This document shows positions 31,801-41,662 of a stretch of 64,000 nt of DNA, piece by piece. Source of the stretch: Owenia fusiformis (lineage: Eukaryota; Annelida; Polychaeta; Sabellida; Oweniidae); contig CAIIXF020000005.1 of assembly GCA_903813345.2 (NCBI GenBank), forward strand, positions 38,133,375 to 38,197,374. The letters run 5' to 3'. The stretch's first letter is position 1. Each line of letters starts with the position of its first letter. The translations under genes and the position numbers were made by a program. The notes beneath the pieces are model-generated. The model searched no databases. It was not told where the DNA came from and saw only the letters and a program-made list of their open reading frames with translations.

Positions 31801-34743
31801 ATGTATACATGTATATTTATTTTCAAACATTGTATTTTTCTATTTTCAGATATATAACCGCCATACTTGGGATGATCATTAGTACTGGGGCCATGTTAGG
31901 GGTAAGTTGGGGGCGATGTCGGGGTAGAAGAGTAGAACTGTTAAAATCACGAGACCACATTATTTGAATATCAGAATAAGGTCTATTGGATATTGTATTA
32001 ATATAGGTCATTTATTACTTTGCAGTTGGCGTTTAGCGTGACGTTTGTCAGTATGCTTATAGTGACCATATTCCTTGGATTGGCATTAGGTAAATATTTT
32101 TTGTCTCAAATTGTAAATGATTGAATCTTTCCGAAAAGACTTGGAATGGTACGTGAACGAAATAACTCATAACCTTATTTCAAGTCCCCTTGTCACGTTG
32201 ACTGATTTGTAAAATGTATTTATTTCAGGAATGGTGAGCACATCAATGCAACCGGTGTTTGCCCTGATAGTGGATAGAAGACATTCTTCAGTGTACGGGA
32301 ACGTATACGCCATATCTGACATGGCCGTGTGTCTTGCCTTTTTCATAGGTAAAATTGGATGTAATTATGCAAGAAATTACGAATATGTGCACTTTGTTGA
32401 ACAGTTGAGATAAGCTCGATAAGGTCAAACTACGCCCCCTTTAGCCCTACCGTATAGTTCATCGATCGTTCATAGTTTTGGAGGATTTTACGAAATTCTG
32501 TTTTGCAGTAAATATTAATGTAATTGAAAACAATCAAAAATACTGTTGATTGGCGTTTAATCAATTAATTAATATGTGTATTGATATTTGTGTTACCGGT
32601 ACATAAGAATATTTCGAATATTAGTTTCATTGTACTCAAACAGTTTAACATACCTACTTCATCATTCCAAACAATTGTAAAATAATGTAATATTTCAATG
32701 ATTTATATTGTTATCATTTTAGGACCATTGGCTGGCGGTCCTTTCATATTTGCCTTTGGATATCCCAAGTACGTGAGAACAAATTTCTTAAACATAATCC
32801 TTTAGAAAAATCAGCTTTAGTTATTAGCTCGAGTTTTAAATTGAATAATAATTAATACAGATAGTTGTAAATGATAAGAATATTTGTACTTATTATATGA
32901 CTATGCATTTTTATACGGAATCAAAATGAAAACATTATTGACATGAATTGGTCCCTAAATCGAGAAACCTCTTATATTTGTAGTCTGTTAATTTGTGTGG
33001 CGTTCATTAACTTCTGCCTGGCACCCTTCAGTTGGTTCCTGAGGAATCCTCCAATCAAGCAATCTGTAAGTATTTTACTTCCTTGTGTTTTTGACAATCG
33101 TGAGTTTCTTTTTTAAGCGATTGATAATGGAAGTTGAGTGTTTGGCAACAGCTTCAAGAAATGCCCAAATAGGGATGCAATATGCAACACAGTCTCTAAC
33201 CACAAGTTATCAATACCTTCTTGAATAACGTGCCACCGAACGGGCTTAAAATTAATTGTGAACAGATTGAATGCAGTTTGAACATTTGACAATCTTTTTA
33301 CGAATTCCATGGACATGACGATCTGCTCTTTGCTGAATAGAAGAATTTTACTTCAGTATACCGGGGTTCTAATCTATATTCACTGATAAGTCTTTACATA
33401 GTCTACTCACTAAGTTAAGAGATTTATTACTTGGTTGTTGACTGACACATCTTATTCTTTGGTCAATAAGTAGACGTATCATTGAAGATAGGATAACGAG
33501 TAACACACCGCTTGATAAGGAACAATTAGACTTAGATAATTAGATAATTAAATTAATACCACAACAGAACATTTTTCTGGCGTCCATCCCTTTGCAGCTC
33601 TTTTGTTTTCTTCGCAGACAAATCCAACTCGACGTCCGTTGTGGAAAATATGTTAAAAAATAACTATGAAGGACGTGACGTCAACACAATTTCTAGACGC
33701 TTATACAAGTTCGCATTGAGACTTAATCGTCTCACGTAGCTTCATATTACAAAGACTACTGACTAGTTTGGTGATTAAATCAGAGATGGTGGTATTAAAG
33801 ATCAAAAATGCATTTCAAGAAAATATTTCATATTTCAATGATACAGATGTGCCTTACTTAGACTTTGACAAGGAAACAATGTGTGAAATGTTATCAAAAG
33901 CGAACGTTTAACAGCGTTAGTGCAAAAAACAGACCTCATTTGTTTTACATATTGGTAGCATTGTGTGAGCATGTTTATATTACAGGATGAGGAGTCAAAA
34001 CTATTGATCATCCACAAGAACGAAGACGCTATAGAGAAGTACCGCAAAGGCCACCAGAACAAGCATTTCGTCAAGACGCACGACGGCTATATTTTGCCAG
34101 AAGAACAGAGTTGGAGAGTTACCAGTCCTAGTGTGAGTATAACAAATCTTTACCAGGTTATGCCTTGGTCACATTTGCTCCGATTTTCACTATGGCGCCT
34201 GGCCGATTGAGTATTTTGTTCAGAAATTTATTCAATTTTGAACAAAATACTCAATCGGCCGAGCGCCGGCCGAAGAATCGCAGCAAATGTGACCCAGGCA
34301 TTATCACGAGACCTTGTGTAAGTGAGTATAAGCATGGTCTTTCTCATGGTATAAGCAAACATTCACTCTACTATACCTAACCCCTAGATATGCATAAGAT
34401 ACACTGTTTGTCTAATTGCATTGTTTAGTATGTTTTTGAAAGTACCTTATCAACATCTAACTTTCAACCGATAAACCATTAATAAGGAACAGACAAATAA
34501 AAACAAATAACATAATTATTACTAATAAGCAAGCCAAATGGGTATAACAAGCAATTACACTAATAGCATGTTTTGATATGATATTGGACATTAAATGATA
34601 ATATTGTACTTTTTCCTTTTTATCAGGTGTATGATCTTTTAAGGGAAGAGTCTCAATCGTCTGCCATAGGATCAGGAAACTATCTGACAGGAATTGAGCG
34701 ATACAATGCAGACTATAGCGTTAATCTCATAGAATCCATTTAG
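22742..34743 (+). CDS. Divergent VMAT-like vesicular transporter, gene 2 (complete)
   Basis: SLC18-type MFS transporter of 505 residues. Exons: 22742-22856, 25066-25234, 25470-25528, 27056-27139, 27318-27410, 27613-27702, 27939-28043, 30106-30280, 31850-31901, 32026-32089, 32229-32348, 32723-32768, 32984-33065, 33986-34132, 34627-34743. All introns are GT-AG and the frame is intact to the TAG. Hallmarks are TM1 TDSMLLTLVDPILPD (Asp31), VASK (Lys78, TM2), FATRLIQGASSSLSAV, GMGLLASRFTDD, VGPVFGSVLYQY and VYAISD (Asp366, TM11). Compared with VMAT2, the TM7 glutamate is Leu252 and the first TM10 aspartate is Ser339, while TM7 Asn245 is kept. The luminal loop is short with one sequon (Asn55). The tail has EESKLL, an acidic dileucine sorting signal in the place VMATs use one. 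The substrate is unknown: a monoamine, or something different. Confidence 0.93.
23651..23950 (+). repeat. Perfect 75-bp tandem repeat, four copies, intron 1 of gene 2
   Basis: Four copies at 23651, 23726, 23801 and 23876 with no base difference seen. The unit is 25 codons and stays open in one frame, with a peptide containing SNRSYEDDPVLKIGLF and TVCQLL. The identity implies recent expansion or an assembly artefact. Confidence 0.95.
24152..24234 (+). mobile_element. Short MITE, family B copy 2 (83 bp), intron 1 of gene 2
   Basis: Starts TACCCTTTGCATTCG and ends CACGCAGGGTA. Flanked by a perfect 9-bp target duplication CTGAAGAGT (24143-24151, 24235-24243). Confidence 0.92.
24540..24895. repeat. 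Degenerate TTGAAACG/TTGAAATG array, intron 1 of gene 2
   Basis: Around two dozen irregularly spaced TTGAAAC, TTGAAATG or TTGAATTG words, densest at 24840-24895. The reverse strand reads as FQSFQSI-like peptides only because of the repeat. It ends about 170 bp before exon 2. Confidence 0.7.
25066..25234 (+). CDS. Gene 2, exon 2 (short luminal loop and TM2)
   Basis: A 169-nt exon against 376 nt in gene 1. Encodes DPILPDILRKIDG, one NST sequon (Asn55), then YGYLVASKGLAQFICNPFVG and IIVTR. Lys78 in ASK is the conserved TM2 lysine. The loop is missing about 70 residues relative to gene 1. Confidence 0.9.
25470..25528 (+). CDS. Gene 2, exon 3 (TM3 start)
   Basis: A 59-nt exon encoding RFRYRRPMVIGNFLLMVSTI. 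Acceptor ATTTTAG, donor GTAAGT. Matches the length and phase of gene 1 exon 3. Confidence 0.88.
26808..26971. mobile_element. C-rich MITE, family A copy 3 (intron 3 of gene 2)
   Basis: Ends CTTGCCCGTTGCCAG and the complement of CTGGCCACGGCCCTG. Flanked by an imperfect 5-bp duplication (ACAAA/ACAAC). The interior GAAAAACTGCATGATCTTG matches the copy at 2691-2901. Confidence 0.65.
27056..27139 (+). CDS. Gene 2, exon 4 (TM3-TM4)
   Basis: An 84-nt exon encoding AFAFSKSYAMLFATRLIQGA and then SSSLSAVT. It keeps the ARxLQGxxSS-type segment in altered form (ATRLIQGASSS). Acceptor TTCTAG, donor GTATTT. Confidence 0.9.
27318..27410 (+). CDS. Gene 2, exon 5
   Basis: A 93-nt exon encoding GMGLLASRFTDDIKRGKMMG followed by IAIGGLSIGII. 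Very close to the VMAT GMGMLASxYTDD segment. Acceptor ACTTAG, donor GTAAGC. Confidence 0.93.
27613..27702 (+). CDS. Gene 2, exon 6 (TM5-TM6)
   Basis: A 90-nt exon encoding VGPVFGSVLYQYFGQAVPFL followed by AVAGIILFTI. GPVFG replaces the usual GPPFG. Acceptor ATTTTAG, donor GTAAGG. Confidence 0.93.
27939..28043 (+). CDS. Gene 2, exon 7 (central loop)
   Basis: A 105-nt exon encoding AIQLINLKTEEERAESHELK and then SICKLLSDPYILIVA. The DPYIL entry into TM7 is conserved. A long T-tract precedes the acceptor at 27938; the donor is GTATAG. Confidence 0.9.
28802..28960. mobile_element. Snap-back palindrome, about 159 bp, intron 7 of gene 2
   Basis: Two arms of about 70 bp are near-perfect reverse complements (left from GGAATAAATAATGATAGG, right ending in its complement) around a short loop. 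Probably a fold-back MITE. No clear target duplication was identified. Confidence 0.85.
29811..29954. mobile_element. Palindromic MITE, family C copy 1 (intron 7 of gene 2)
   Basis: About 145 bp. Ends are TGCCTGGGTAACATTTGCT and the complement of a matching end. The inner arm contains CCGATGAATCGG and ATACTCAATCGGC. Related to copies at 34161 and 35648. Confidence 0.85.
30106..30280 (+). CDS. Gene 2, exon 8 (altered TM7 and TM8, fused exon)
   Basis: A 175-nt exon, equal to gene 1 exons 8 (96) plus 9 (79) with the same outer phases, so gene 2 lacks the intron between them. Encodes ANVFLVNLNVSVILAFLPVQ, then LIDLTDPPTWQLGVVVLPTS and IGYLVAGIICPRTAKWIKR. WQLG and LPTSIGYL anchor the alignment without gaps. 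In it the VMAT glutamate becomes Leu252 and the following proline Ala253, while Asn245 remains. Confidence 0.92.
30430..31530 (+). mobile_element. LINE 3' end, truncated, intron 8 of gene 2
   Basis: A frame at 30439-30687 reads ENVIHFMLTCTANSY, FRRKLNEHC and FRNDPRSLDFL. This resembles the Cys/His segment (ExxxHFLxxC) near the end of non-LTR retrotransposon polyproteins. It is followed by three tandem copies of an approximately 210-bp unit (about 30775-31400, with GATGAGATAGCGGTAGCATC). The end is AATAAAGATATACATACATA, like a LINE tail. Confidence 0.65.
31850..31901 (+). CDS. Gene 2, exon 9 (TM8-TM9)
   Basis: A 52-nt exon encoding RYITAILGMIISTGAMLG. LGMII matches the VMAT segment after KMGRWLCA. 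Acceptor TTTCAG, donor GTAAGT. Confidence 0.88.
32026..32089 (+). CDS. Gene 2, exon 10 (TM9-TM10)
   Basis: A 64-nt exon encoding LAFSVTFVSMLIVTIFLGLA and L. Acceptor TTTGCAG, donor GTAAAT. Hydrophobic, with the family's phase-1 exit. Confidence 0.87.
32229..32348 (+). CDS. Gene 2, exon 11 (TM10-TM11)
   Basis: A 120-nt exon encoding GMVSTSMQPVFALIVDRRHS, then SVYGNVYAISDMAVCLAFFI. VDxRHxSVYGxVYAIxD is diagnostic of the SLC18 family. Ser339 stands where VMATs have the first TM10 aspartate (GMVD), and Asp366 of TM11 is kept. Confidence 0.95.
32723..32768 (+). CDS. Gene 2, exon 12
   Basis: A 46-nt exon encoding GPLAGGPFIFAFGYP, matching the VMAT GPSAGGAI...GFP segment. Acceptor ATTTTAG, donor GTACGT, phase 2. 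Confidence 0.88.
32984..33065 (+). CDS. Gene 2, exon 13 (TM12)
   Basis: An 82-nt exon encoding NLLICVAFINFCLAPFSWFL and RNPPIKQS, matching the VMAT TM12 end (LAPLCFFLRSPP). Acceptor TTTGTAG, donor GTAAGT. Confidence 0.9.
33986..34132 (+). CDS. Gene 2, exon 14 (cytosolic tail)
   Basis: A 147-nt exon encoding DEESKLLIIHKNEDAIEKYR and then a basic, hydrophilic stretch. EESKLL fits the acidic dileucine form [DE]xxxL[LI]. VMAT2 has a similar Ile-Leu signal at the same place for sorting to regulated vesicles. Acceptor TTACAG, donor GTGAGT. Confidence 0.88.
34161..34302. mobile_element. Palindromic MITE, family C copy 2 (intron 14 of gene 2)
   Basis: Starts TGCCTTGGTCACATTTGCT and ends in the complement of a near-identical stretch. 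The inner arm contains GGCCGATTGAGTATTTTGTT. It begins only 28 bp after the exon 14 donor. Confidence 0.88.
34627..34743 (+). CDS. Gene 2, exon 15 (C-terminus and stop)
   Basis: Encodes VYDLLREESQSSAIGSGNYL, then TGIERYNADYSVNLIESI and TAG. YDLL fits a tyrosine-type sorting motif YxxPhi. The exon joins in phase 0 to exon 14. No AATAAA was found in the next 500 bp. Confidence 0.85.
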   Translation: MYDLLREESQSSAIGSGNYLTGIERYNADYSVNLIESI

Positions 34744-36050
34744 GCAGACCACGGCTGACTTGAACAGCTACAATACAGAAAACTATATAAATGGTGTTCA
34801 ACGTATACTTAAGTACGTAAAGTAGAAGCAAGGAAGTACAGTGTGTACTTCCTTGCATGAAAGGATTTTTTCAAAATTCATTCCATTTTTCATTACTATG
34901 TTAATGAGATAATATGAGTAAAATAGGGTCATTTTTAAATAAGTACTCTCAACTAGTCTCTTCTCTTTGTCGTCCCTTAAAGAAAAATTGTAACGCGACG
35001 GTTTTTATTATACATGGTTGATGTTAAGAGTAGGGTGCATATTAGTGTTTGTTATTAGCATTAGCACAATATCAACTTGTTAATATTACTACATGTACAC
35101 TTGCTTATAATACCTTCATACATGTGTATTTTGCCGAGCTTTTATATTTTGAAGAGGATTGTGTAATTTTTGATTGATATTTTTAATATCTATCATTTAT
35201 GATATCTATGTTATTGATGGCATACGTTATCTTAGCTTGTATTCGCGAATGCAACTAAGGGCTATCGGCTAGCGGATTAACCTATCAATTTACCACGAAT
35301 TAACCCGTCAATTTGAACTTGTAATTTAAGAGCAACCCGTTTGTCGACAAACAGTGATCACGTCACTTTTTATTCCATGACACATGATCGAACATACTTT
35401 GAATGTGTTTTGCGTTTACACGGGTGTTAAAACACGAATATACCATGAGCACATGCTTTGAGGATCCGCGTTGTTTGAACCCACATGTACCGCCGAGCAC
35501 ACTTATACATTAAGACCCGTTACACAGTCATGATACCGCCGAGCAAACTCATTGCATCATCGGGTCTGCTTTACCCCCGTGGTTTATGCGCATATGCAAG
35601 ATGTACTTTCGCTATTTACAATTCCGAACACCTCGATTGTCGGTGTTATGTCTGGGTCACATTTGTTCCGATTCATCGGCCGGCGCCCGCCCTATTGAGT
35701 ATTTTGTTCAAAATTGTATACAGGTTTGACCAGAATACTCAATCGGCCGGGCGCTGGCCGATGAATCGGAGCAGATGTGACCCAGGCATAAGTTGCTGCT
35801 TTAATACCAGATTAAGGTTATTTAGGTCAGCTATTGCTTTTGGGGCGAAAGTTACGGGATGCACGACAGGCATCATTCATATTTAAATGAGTTTGGCATC
35901 TAATTGCAATCAACCCGGTAGCCGATAGCCGCTATTTGCATTCGCGAATACAAGCTATATGTGAGTACTTATTTAGCATAGTGATTCCATGTTCTCCATG
36001 TGGTTGCATATGAAGCATAATGAACGCATACTCTATGTGTGAGTGTATGG
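34744..36050. other. 3' flank of gene 2
   Basis: Probable 3' untranslated region followed by intergenic DNA holding the MITE at 35648. No other gene was seen. Confidence 0.5.
35648..35790. mobile_element. Palindromic MITE, family C copy 3
   Basis: The best-preserved copy. The arm CCGATTCATCGGCCGGCGCC is mirrored at the right end, with CTATTGAGTATTTTG and its complement inside. Flanks begin TTA and end TAA, consistent with insertion at a TA-type target. Confidence 0.9.
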
Positions 36051-36089
36051 TTATCAGAATGATTGAGTACTCTCTGTGTAATTGCATAT

Positions 36090-36850
36090 AAAACATGGTG
36101 AAGCGTACTCTGTATGTGGGTGGCTTATCAGAATGATGGCTTAATCTTTATTTGCGTGCAGGGTGATGATGTACTTTCTCTGTAATCACATATAAAGCAT
36201 GGTGAATGAGTACTCTGTATGTGGGTGGCTTATCAGAATGATGGCTTAATCATTATTTGCGTGCAGGGTGATGATGTACTTTCTCTGTAATCACATATAA
36301 AACATGGTGAAGCGTACTCTGTATGTGGGTGGCTTATCAGAATGATGGCTAGCTTAATCTTTATTTGCGTGCAGGGTGATGATGTACTTTCTCTGTAATC
36401 ACATATAAAGCATGGTGAATGAGTACTCTGTATGTGGGTGGCTTATCAGAATGATGGCTTAATCTTTATTTGCGTGCAGGGTGATGATGTACTTTCTCTG
36501 TAATCACATATAAAGCATGGTGAATGAGTACTCTGTATGTGGGTGGCTTATCAGAATGATGGCTTAATCATTATTTGCGTGCAGGGTGATGATGTACTTT
36601 CTCTGTAATCACATATAAAACATGGTGAAGCGTACTCTGTATGTGGGTGGCTTATCAGAATGATGGCTAGCTTAATCTTTATTTGCGTGCAGGGTGATGA
36701 TGTACTTTCTCTGTAATCACATATAAAGCATGGTGAATGAGTACTCTGTATGTGGGTGGCTTATCAGAATGATGGCTTAATCATTATTTGCGTGCAGGGA
36801 GATGATGTACTTTCTCTGTAATTGCATATAAAGCATGATGAATGCGTACC
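36090..36850. repeat. Higher-order tandem repeat (about 105-bp monomer, seven copies)
   Basis: The monomer contains TACTCTGTATGTGGGTGGC, CAGAATGATGG, TTTGCGTGCAGGGTGATGAT and AATCACATATAAA. Variants (CTTTATT or CATTATT, insertion TAGC, ending GAATGAG or GAAGCG) cycle with a period of three monomers, so copies 1-3 match copies 4-6. Confidence 0.9.
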
Positions 36851-36979
36851 ATGTACGTGAGTGTATGGGATGATTGTGTGCTCTCTATGTGAGTGCATAT
36901 TTAGCAGAATGATGGCATACTCTGTATACATATGGATGAATTATGTATATTATTAGTATTTATTAAACAGTGTCAATTT

Positions 36980-38160
36980 ACAAAAACTGCCACAGTCAGA
37001 ATGGGAAACCATTTCAAACCAAATCAATTTACATTTTGGACGTAAGTCACATTCATGAAATTCTGCTGCAAAAAGCATCACATATAATATTCATATTGAA
37101 GTTCTATGGATGCAATATAAATTAAAAACCAAAATTGTAAGGCAAAATGTAATGCTTTGTAGTGCTGTTGCATAAAGATATAAATGAGTATTATTTCTTA
37201 TTACATCAAAGCTGTCACAGTCAGAATGTAATTTTATGTTACATTATATAAACATATAAACTTTGATATCCTTTGATAGGTATTATTTTAATGAAATCGC
37301 AACTCAAACTGTAATGTAATCTTTGTGTCGTGCATCGCATGTGTACATGGAACTTAAGCATGTAATGCTTATTGAATCATAACTGCCACAATCTTCAATT
37401 ATTTTTATAAAATCAGAACTGTCAAAAGTGTTTTATGAAGCACATTATTGTATATATGTAAATTGATAAGGATTCATTTCCTTTCAAATCCATCCTGCTA
37501 AATGTAGATACTTTTATATAAATATGTCAGAACATAACTTAATGTTAAAAATTACATTGCATTGTAAATGTGTAAATATGGATAGTACTTTGGACATTAT
37601 TTTTGTCAAAGCGACACTCAAACTTAAATGTAATTTTATAATTGAAAAGCTTTATTATTTTCTCATGGAAACGAAGCTGCTACAGTCTGTTACTATTTTT
37701 ATAAGGAAATTGTTAAACACGATGTAACTTTTATGTAGATACTTTTATATGAATATGGGATAAGCATTCATCTTAGGCTGTCGCAGTCAGAACGTAACGT
37801 AATGTTTAACATTACAATTGCATAAATATGTAAATATCTATAGAGCTTTGGACATTATTTTTATCAAATCCAGGATGGAATTTTATAATGAAAAAGCTCT
37901 ATTATTTCCTTATGGAAACGAAGCTGCTATACAGTCTGTTATTGTTTTTTATAAAAAGGAAATAATTTTATATAATGTCCATGAGATAATTTCTAATGAA
38001 GCTGCCACAGTCAGAATATCATTATTTATAGATAATGATTTAATATATGTAAATATGGATGGGTATGTCTTATCAAATCGAAGCTGCTACAGTCAGAATG
38101 CACTTTTATGGATAAGGATTTATATTATATAAAACCAAAATTGCCAGCGTCAGAATAAAA
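36980..38160. repeat. Diverged tandem repeat field with GCTGCCACAGTCAGAATG motif
   Basis: The motif recurs at roughly 36987, 37211, 37383, 37673, 37772, 37919, 37998, 38081 and 38140, with irregular spacing and AT-rich spacers. Short open frames here (37524, 37818) are by-products of the repeat. Confidence 0.7.
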
Positions 38161-39466
38161 TTATATAGTTCATTATGGTTGGTGAGAAGGCGTAGTTGTG
38201 TAGTTACAAAATCACTGGTATCAAAAGCAAAATGTCCTGGGTTCAATCTCAGAGCTTGTGTTGATGGCCGTATCATCTCTTATAGTAATCCTGTTAACAA
38301 ATCAATGTAAAAATGTAAAGAACTATCTCATCTTGCAAAGAATCTTTGAAGTAAATACAGCCTAAAAATATGAGATACAAACCCAAGATGTATTGCTCAC
38401 CTTCATGAAACACTTAGTGTCCTCTTTCCATTTAAAATGTAATATAAAATCGAGGAATTGAAGAACTCAATGACGATTATGTACATGTATATAATTTAAC
38501 AGTTTATTCTATAATTTACTTTAAGAGTTTCATTATTATTAAGATTTACATCGAGCGATATTTTTATCTCGAAGTTTCTTACCGATGTATTCTGAATATA
38601 TATTTATCAAGTTTCCAGATTCATGTAAATGACCTCAGGTTTTTGAGAATAATCCAACATAAAATTATCATGTCAGATGGTATATATTTGTATTTGCTGA
38701 CAATTTTAGCACAAGCAAGAAGTTTGATTATGTATATATTATTTTGTAAATAGCAATAAAGCTGTATAATGTATGATAGAATTTTAAAGAAATAGGCGCG
38801 GCAAAAATTACAATCAAATATCAAATAGTCAACAGAGATGTTTTGTACCAACATTTTTAGCTCAACGTATCTAAAATCCGCAACGCCAAGCCTTGACGCA
38901 ACACATTCACTTTATATGCGTAGTTGTTCATTCACACATAGCTAGGCAAGATGTGTCCGATTGGTGAGTTGCCTCGCTTATGATATGCCATGTATGCCTG
39001 CAGGCTACGACCATATTAATGATTCGAATGTTAAGTAAAGTAAAGCATTTAAGATCCGTGTAAACCTATTACATGTACATGCAAGATCAAGAATACTCGT
39101 CACAAAGCTTCTGTTATTATTGCAAAGGCATATAGAAATACATTAACAATTTGAGCACATTAGCTTATTTTTCTCGTGACAATGTATTTTTATGTTTGAT
39201 GTAGATATGGCTTGTAAAAAATAAAATGCACACCCTGTAAGGGAAAATACTTTGTTAGTGTTCATCGTATGGTTTCAACATTCTGAAATGTCTATCTGAT
39301 ACTTATCTACTTATATTATCAGAAGTTGCATTAAAACCTATTATTTGTATTTAACAATGTTATATAAAAATAGAGATTGCTGAATATGTTAGCCAATGTA
39401 ATTTTCAATGAGATTTATTTAGCATATTTTACGCTATGATTCATATCTATTTTATAAGCACGTATA

Positions 39467-40553
39467 CAGAGTGTCTCAAAAAATGTACCCAAAAGTATAT
39501 CAACAGCAAAGAAAAACCAATCAATATTTTCAAACATTTTTTGTATGGTCGTGTAGCCAAAACATAAAAGTTTTATCAGTCAGTCTTGCCTTTTTTGAGG
39601 CTTTAACCCTTTAACTTTTACACCACATATTCAATGTGACCTCGAAGTCCGATGACAGCATGTATCCTTACTGCTACATTCATCATCACATTTGATAATT
39701 CCAGTAGAATGTTTTTGATTTCTCTTTGGATGTTGCCCTCAAGTTGTTCTAGGTCTATTTGCTTGGAATGAGCATTAAAACACTCCTTCAAATATCCAAG
39801 AGAAAGATTTTTGAGGATGACGATGGCAGAACAAACACAGAGAATCAGGTCAATTATTGGCAAATGAATCAGGAGTTACATATACCTTCCAGACTTACGC
39901 AGGCTAGCCTGGAGATCAAATGATTACCTTATGAAAACACAGTGGTCTCAAATTGATTGAGCCCCTCTACCTAATTGTGCTGAGAGCACAATATACTGGG
40001 GAAGTGAAATAAAAAGGCGATTGGGTGCTCTCTAGTACCTGTGTGAGTGCGCTCTGGTTGAGTGGAGACGATTGAAGGCTACAATAAAATCCCAACCAAT
40101 GCAGTTTCTTGAACGTCTGACCTCTCTGCATAAGGGGGCTCGTATAAGACATTGTGAGGGCCTCCCTATTCATCAGATTTGACAGCCCATACTTTTTCTC
40201 TGGGGATATTTGAAGGACCATTTTTATGCTAAACCCAAGCTAAGAGACCTAGAACAACTTAAGACCAGCCTCCGAACAGAAATCAAAACATTACACCAGA
40301 AATATCAAATGTAATGAACAATGTAGTAGTAAGGATGCAGACTGTCATCAAAATATGAGGTTACATTGATAATGTGGTGTAAAAAGTAAAGGGTTATAGT
40401 ATTAAAAAAAGGCAAGACTGAGTTAAAAACTGTGTATAGGGGGAAAACTTACATGTTTTGAATACAAGACCATGCAAAATTTGTCTGAAAATATATTGAT
40501 TGGTTTGTCTTTGATGTTGATATACTTTTAGGTACATCTTTTGAGACGCCCTG
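39467..40553. mobile_element. Mariner/Tc1-like element with inverted transposase ends
   Basis: Terminal repeats of about 60 bp (CAGAGTGTCTCAAAA against the complement of TTTTGAGACGCCCTG), with a TA on the left and a mutated TG on the right. The right arm on the plus strand reads PPYSSDL, then after a frameshift FLWGYLKDHFYAKPKL and RDLEQLKTSLRTEIKTL. The left arm on the minus strand reads LSLGYLKECF, LEQLEGNIQREIKNIL and VRIHAVIGLRGHIEYVV. Both arms therefore carry the C-terminal part of a transposase in opposite directions, a fold-back derivative that cannot transpose itself. Confidence 0.8.
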
Positions 40554-40944
40554 TGTAAGATATATTCTGATGGTTCCTTGAAGCGCTTATTGCGACCGGT
40601 TGCAAGGCCTGAGCAAAATATATACATATTTAGTATTGATGTGTATATTTAAAACTGTTCAAAATTAATTTGATTTATATACAAGCACACTGTTCCCATA
40701 ATAATAATTAAAACCCAGAAGTCAATGAGTTGTAATGAATAAGTAACAAGTATGTTTTCCAGAGTTTGAATGAGGGCGACAGCCCATCTTTTAAGATACA
40801 AGGACGGGAGTAGATTAAATCGTGGGTAATTTAACTGAATTCAATTAGGTGAGAAAACAAATTCATGGCGTATCGAGACCCTATCGTCTACATACATGTT
40901 TAAGTGAAACCACTATTTTATTGATTGACATACGCCACGGTCGG

Positions 40945-41205
40945 AGGGCGTAAAAAGGTCCATGTGCAGTATGGCAAGTGATTTTAGACGGTCATATCTT
41001 TCACCATGGGTACTTTCTGGCCATCAATACAGTGGTTTTATTAAAACAATAAGTTTTCTTTCAAGTGAAGTTCCCATGGTAGTAAAATATCAATCCAACT
41101 CTCTGAAAAATTATGGATTAGGACCCCACCCTGGCACTTTTTTAAAAATGTTAGGCTCATTTTCGAAAAAGAGGATCTTGTTTTTCTCAATTTAACATAT
41201 TGAGA
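40945..41205 (+). repeat. Left inverted flank of the LINE
   Basis: About 250 bp (from GGTCCATGTGCAGTATGGC) matching the reverse complement of 46640-47165 once the MITE at 46759-47086 is removed. It shows the uninterrupted form of the site hit by that MITE (ATCAATACAGTGG near 41025). Confidence 0.8.
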
Positions 41206-41662
41206 GTTTCTTCTACACTATATTAACAATTTCTGAAAGGGGATGCGTATTGAAATGAGTTAAAGTTAAAAACCACATTTCCCATGTTATTTTCCCATAG
41301 GGAAAACTCGTGCTATCCATTGTTTTCAGCATAATTTTGGTCATCGAAAATGGATATCTTCAAAACTAGACTTTCAATACCATTCTACTTCAATTTCAAT
41401 TCAATTATTTATTTCATAATTCTTATATAATATACACTATAAAAACAAGCCGCTAGACACCCTAGTGGGTATATGTTGCGGTTTAACAGAAATCATTAAA
41501 ATGACAACTAGACTACATATAAAAGAAAACACTTATATTATGTTACATGTAGGTATATAAAAATGGTATTAACAATTAATCTAAGGATGTACAATGTAAA
41601 AATGTTACAAAAATAGGTACCAGTATAAAATCAACAGTATAGTATGAAATTGGTATTATACA

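Noticed and set aside
35485-35886. 133-residue plus-strand ORF
   Set aside because: Half of it is MITE family C copy 3; no domain.
38187-38262. tRNA-like stretch with GGGTTCAATCTC (B-box-like)
   Set aside because: No cloverleaf could be folded and the A-box is poor; at most an old tRNA-derived SINE.
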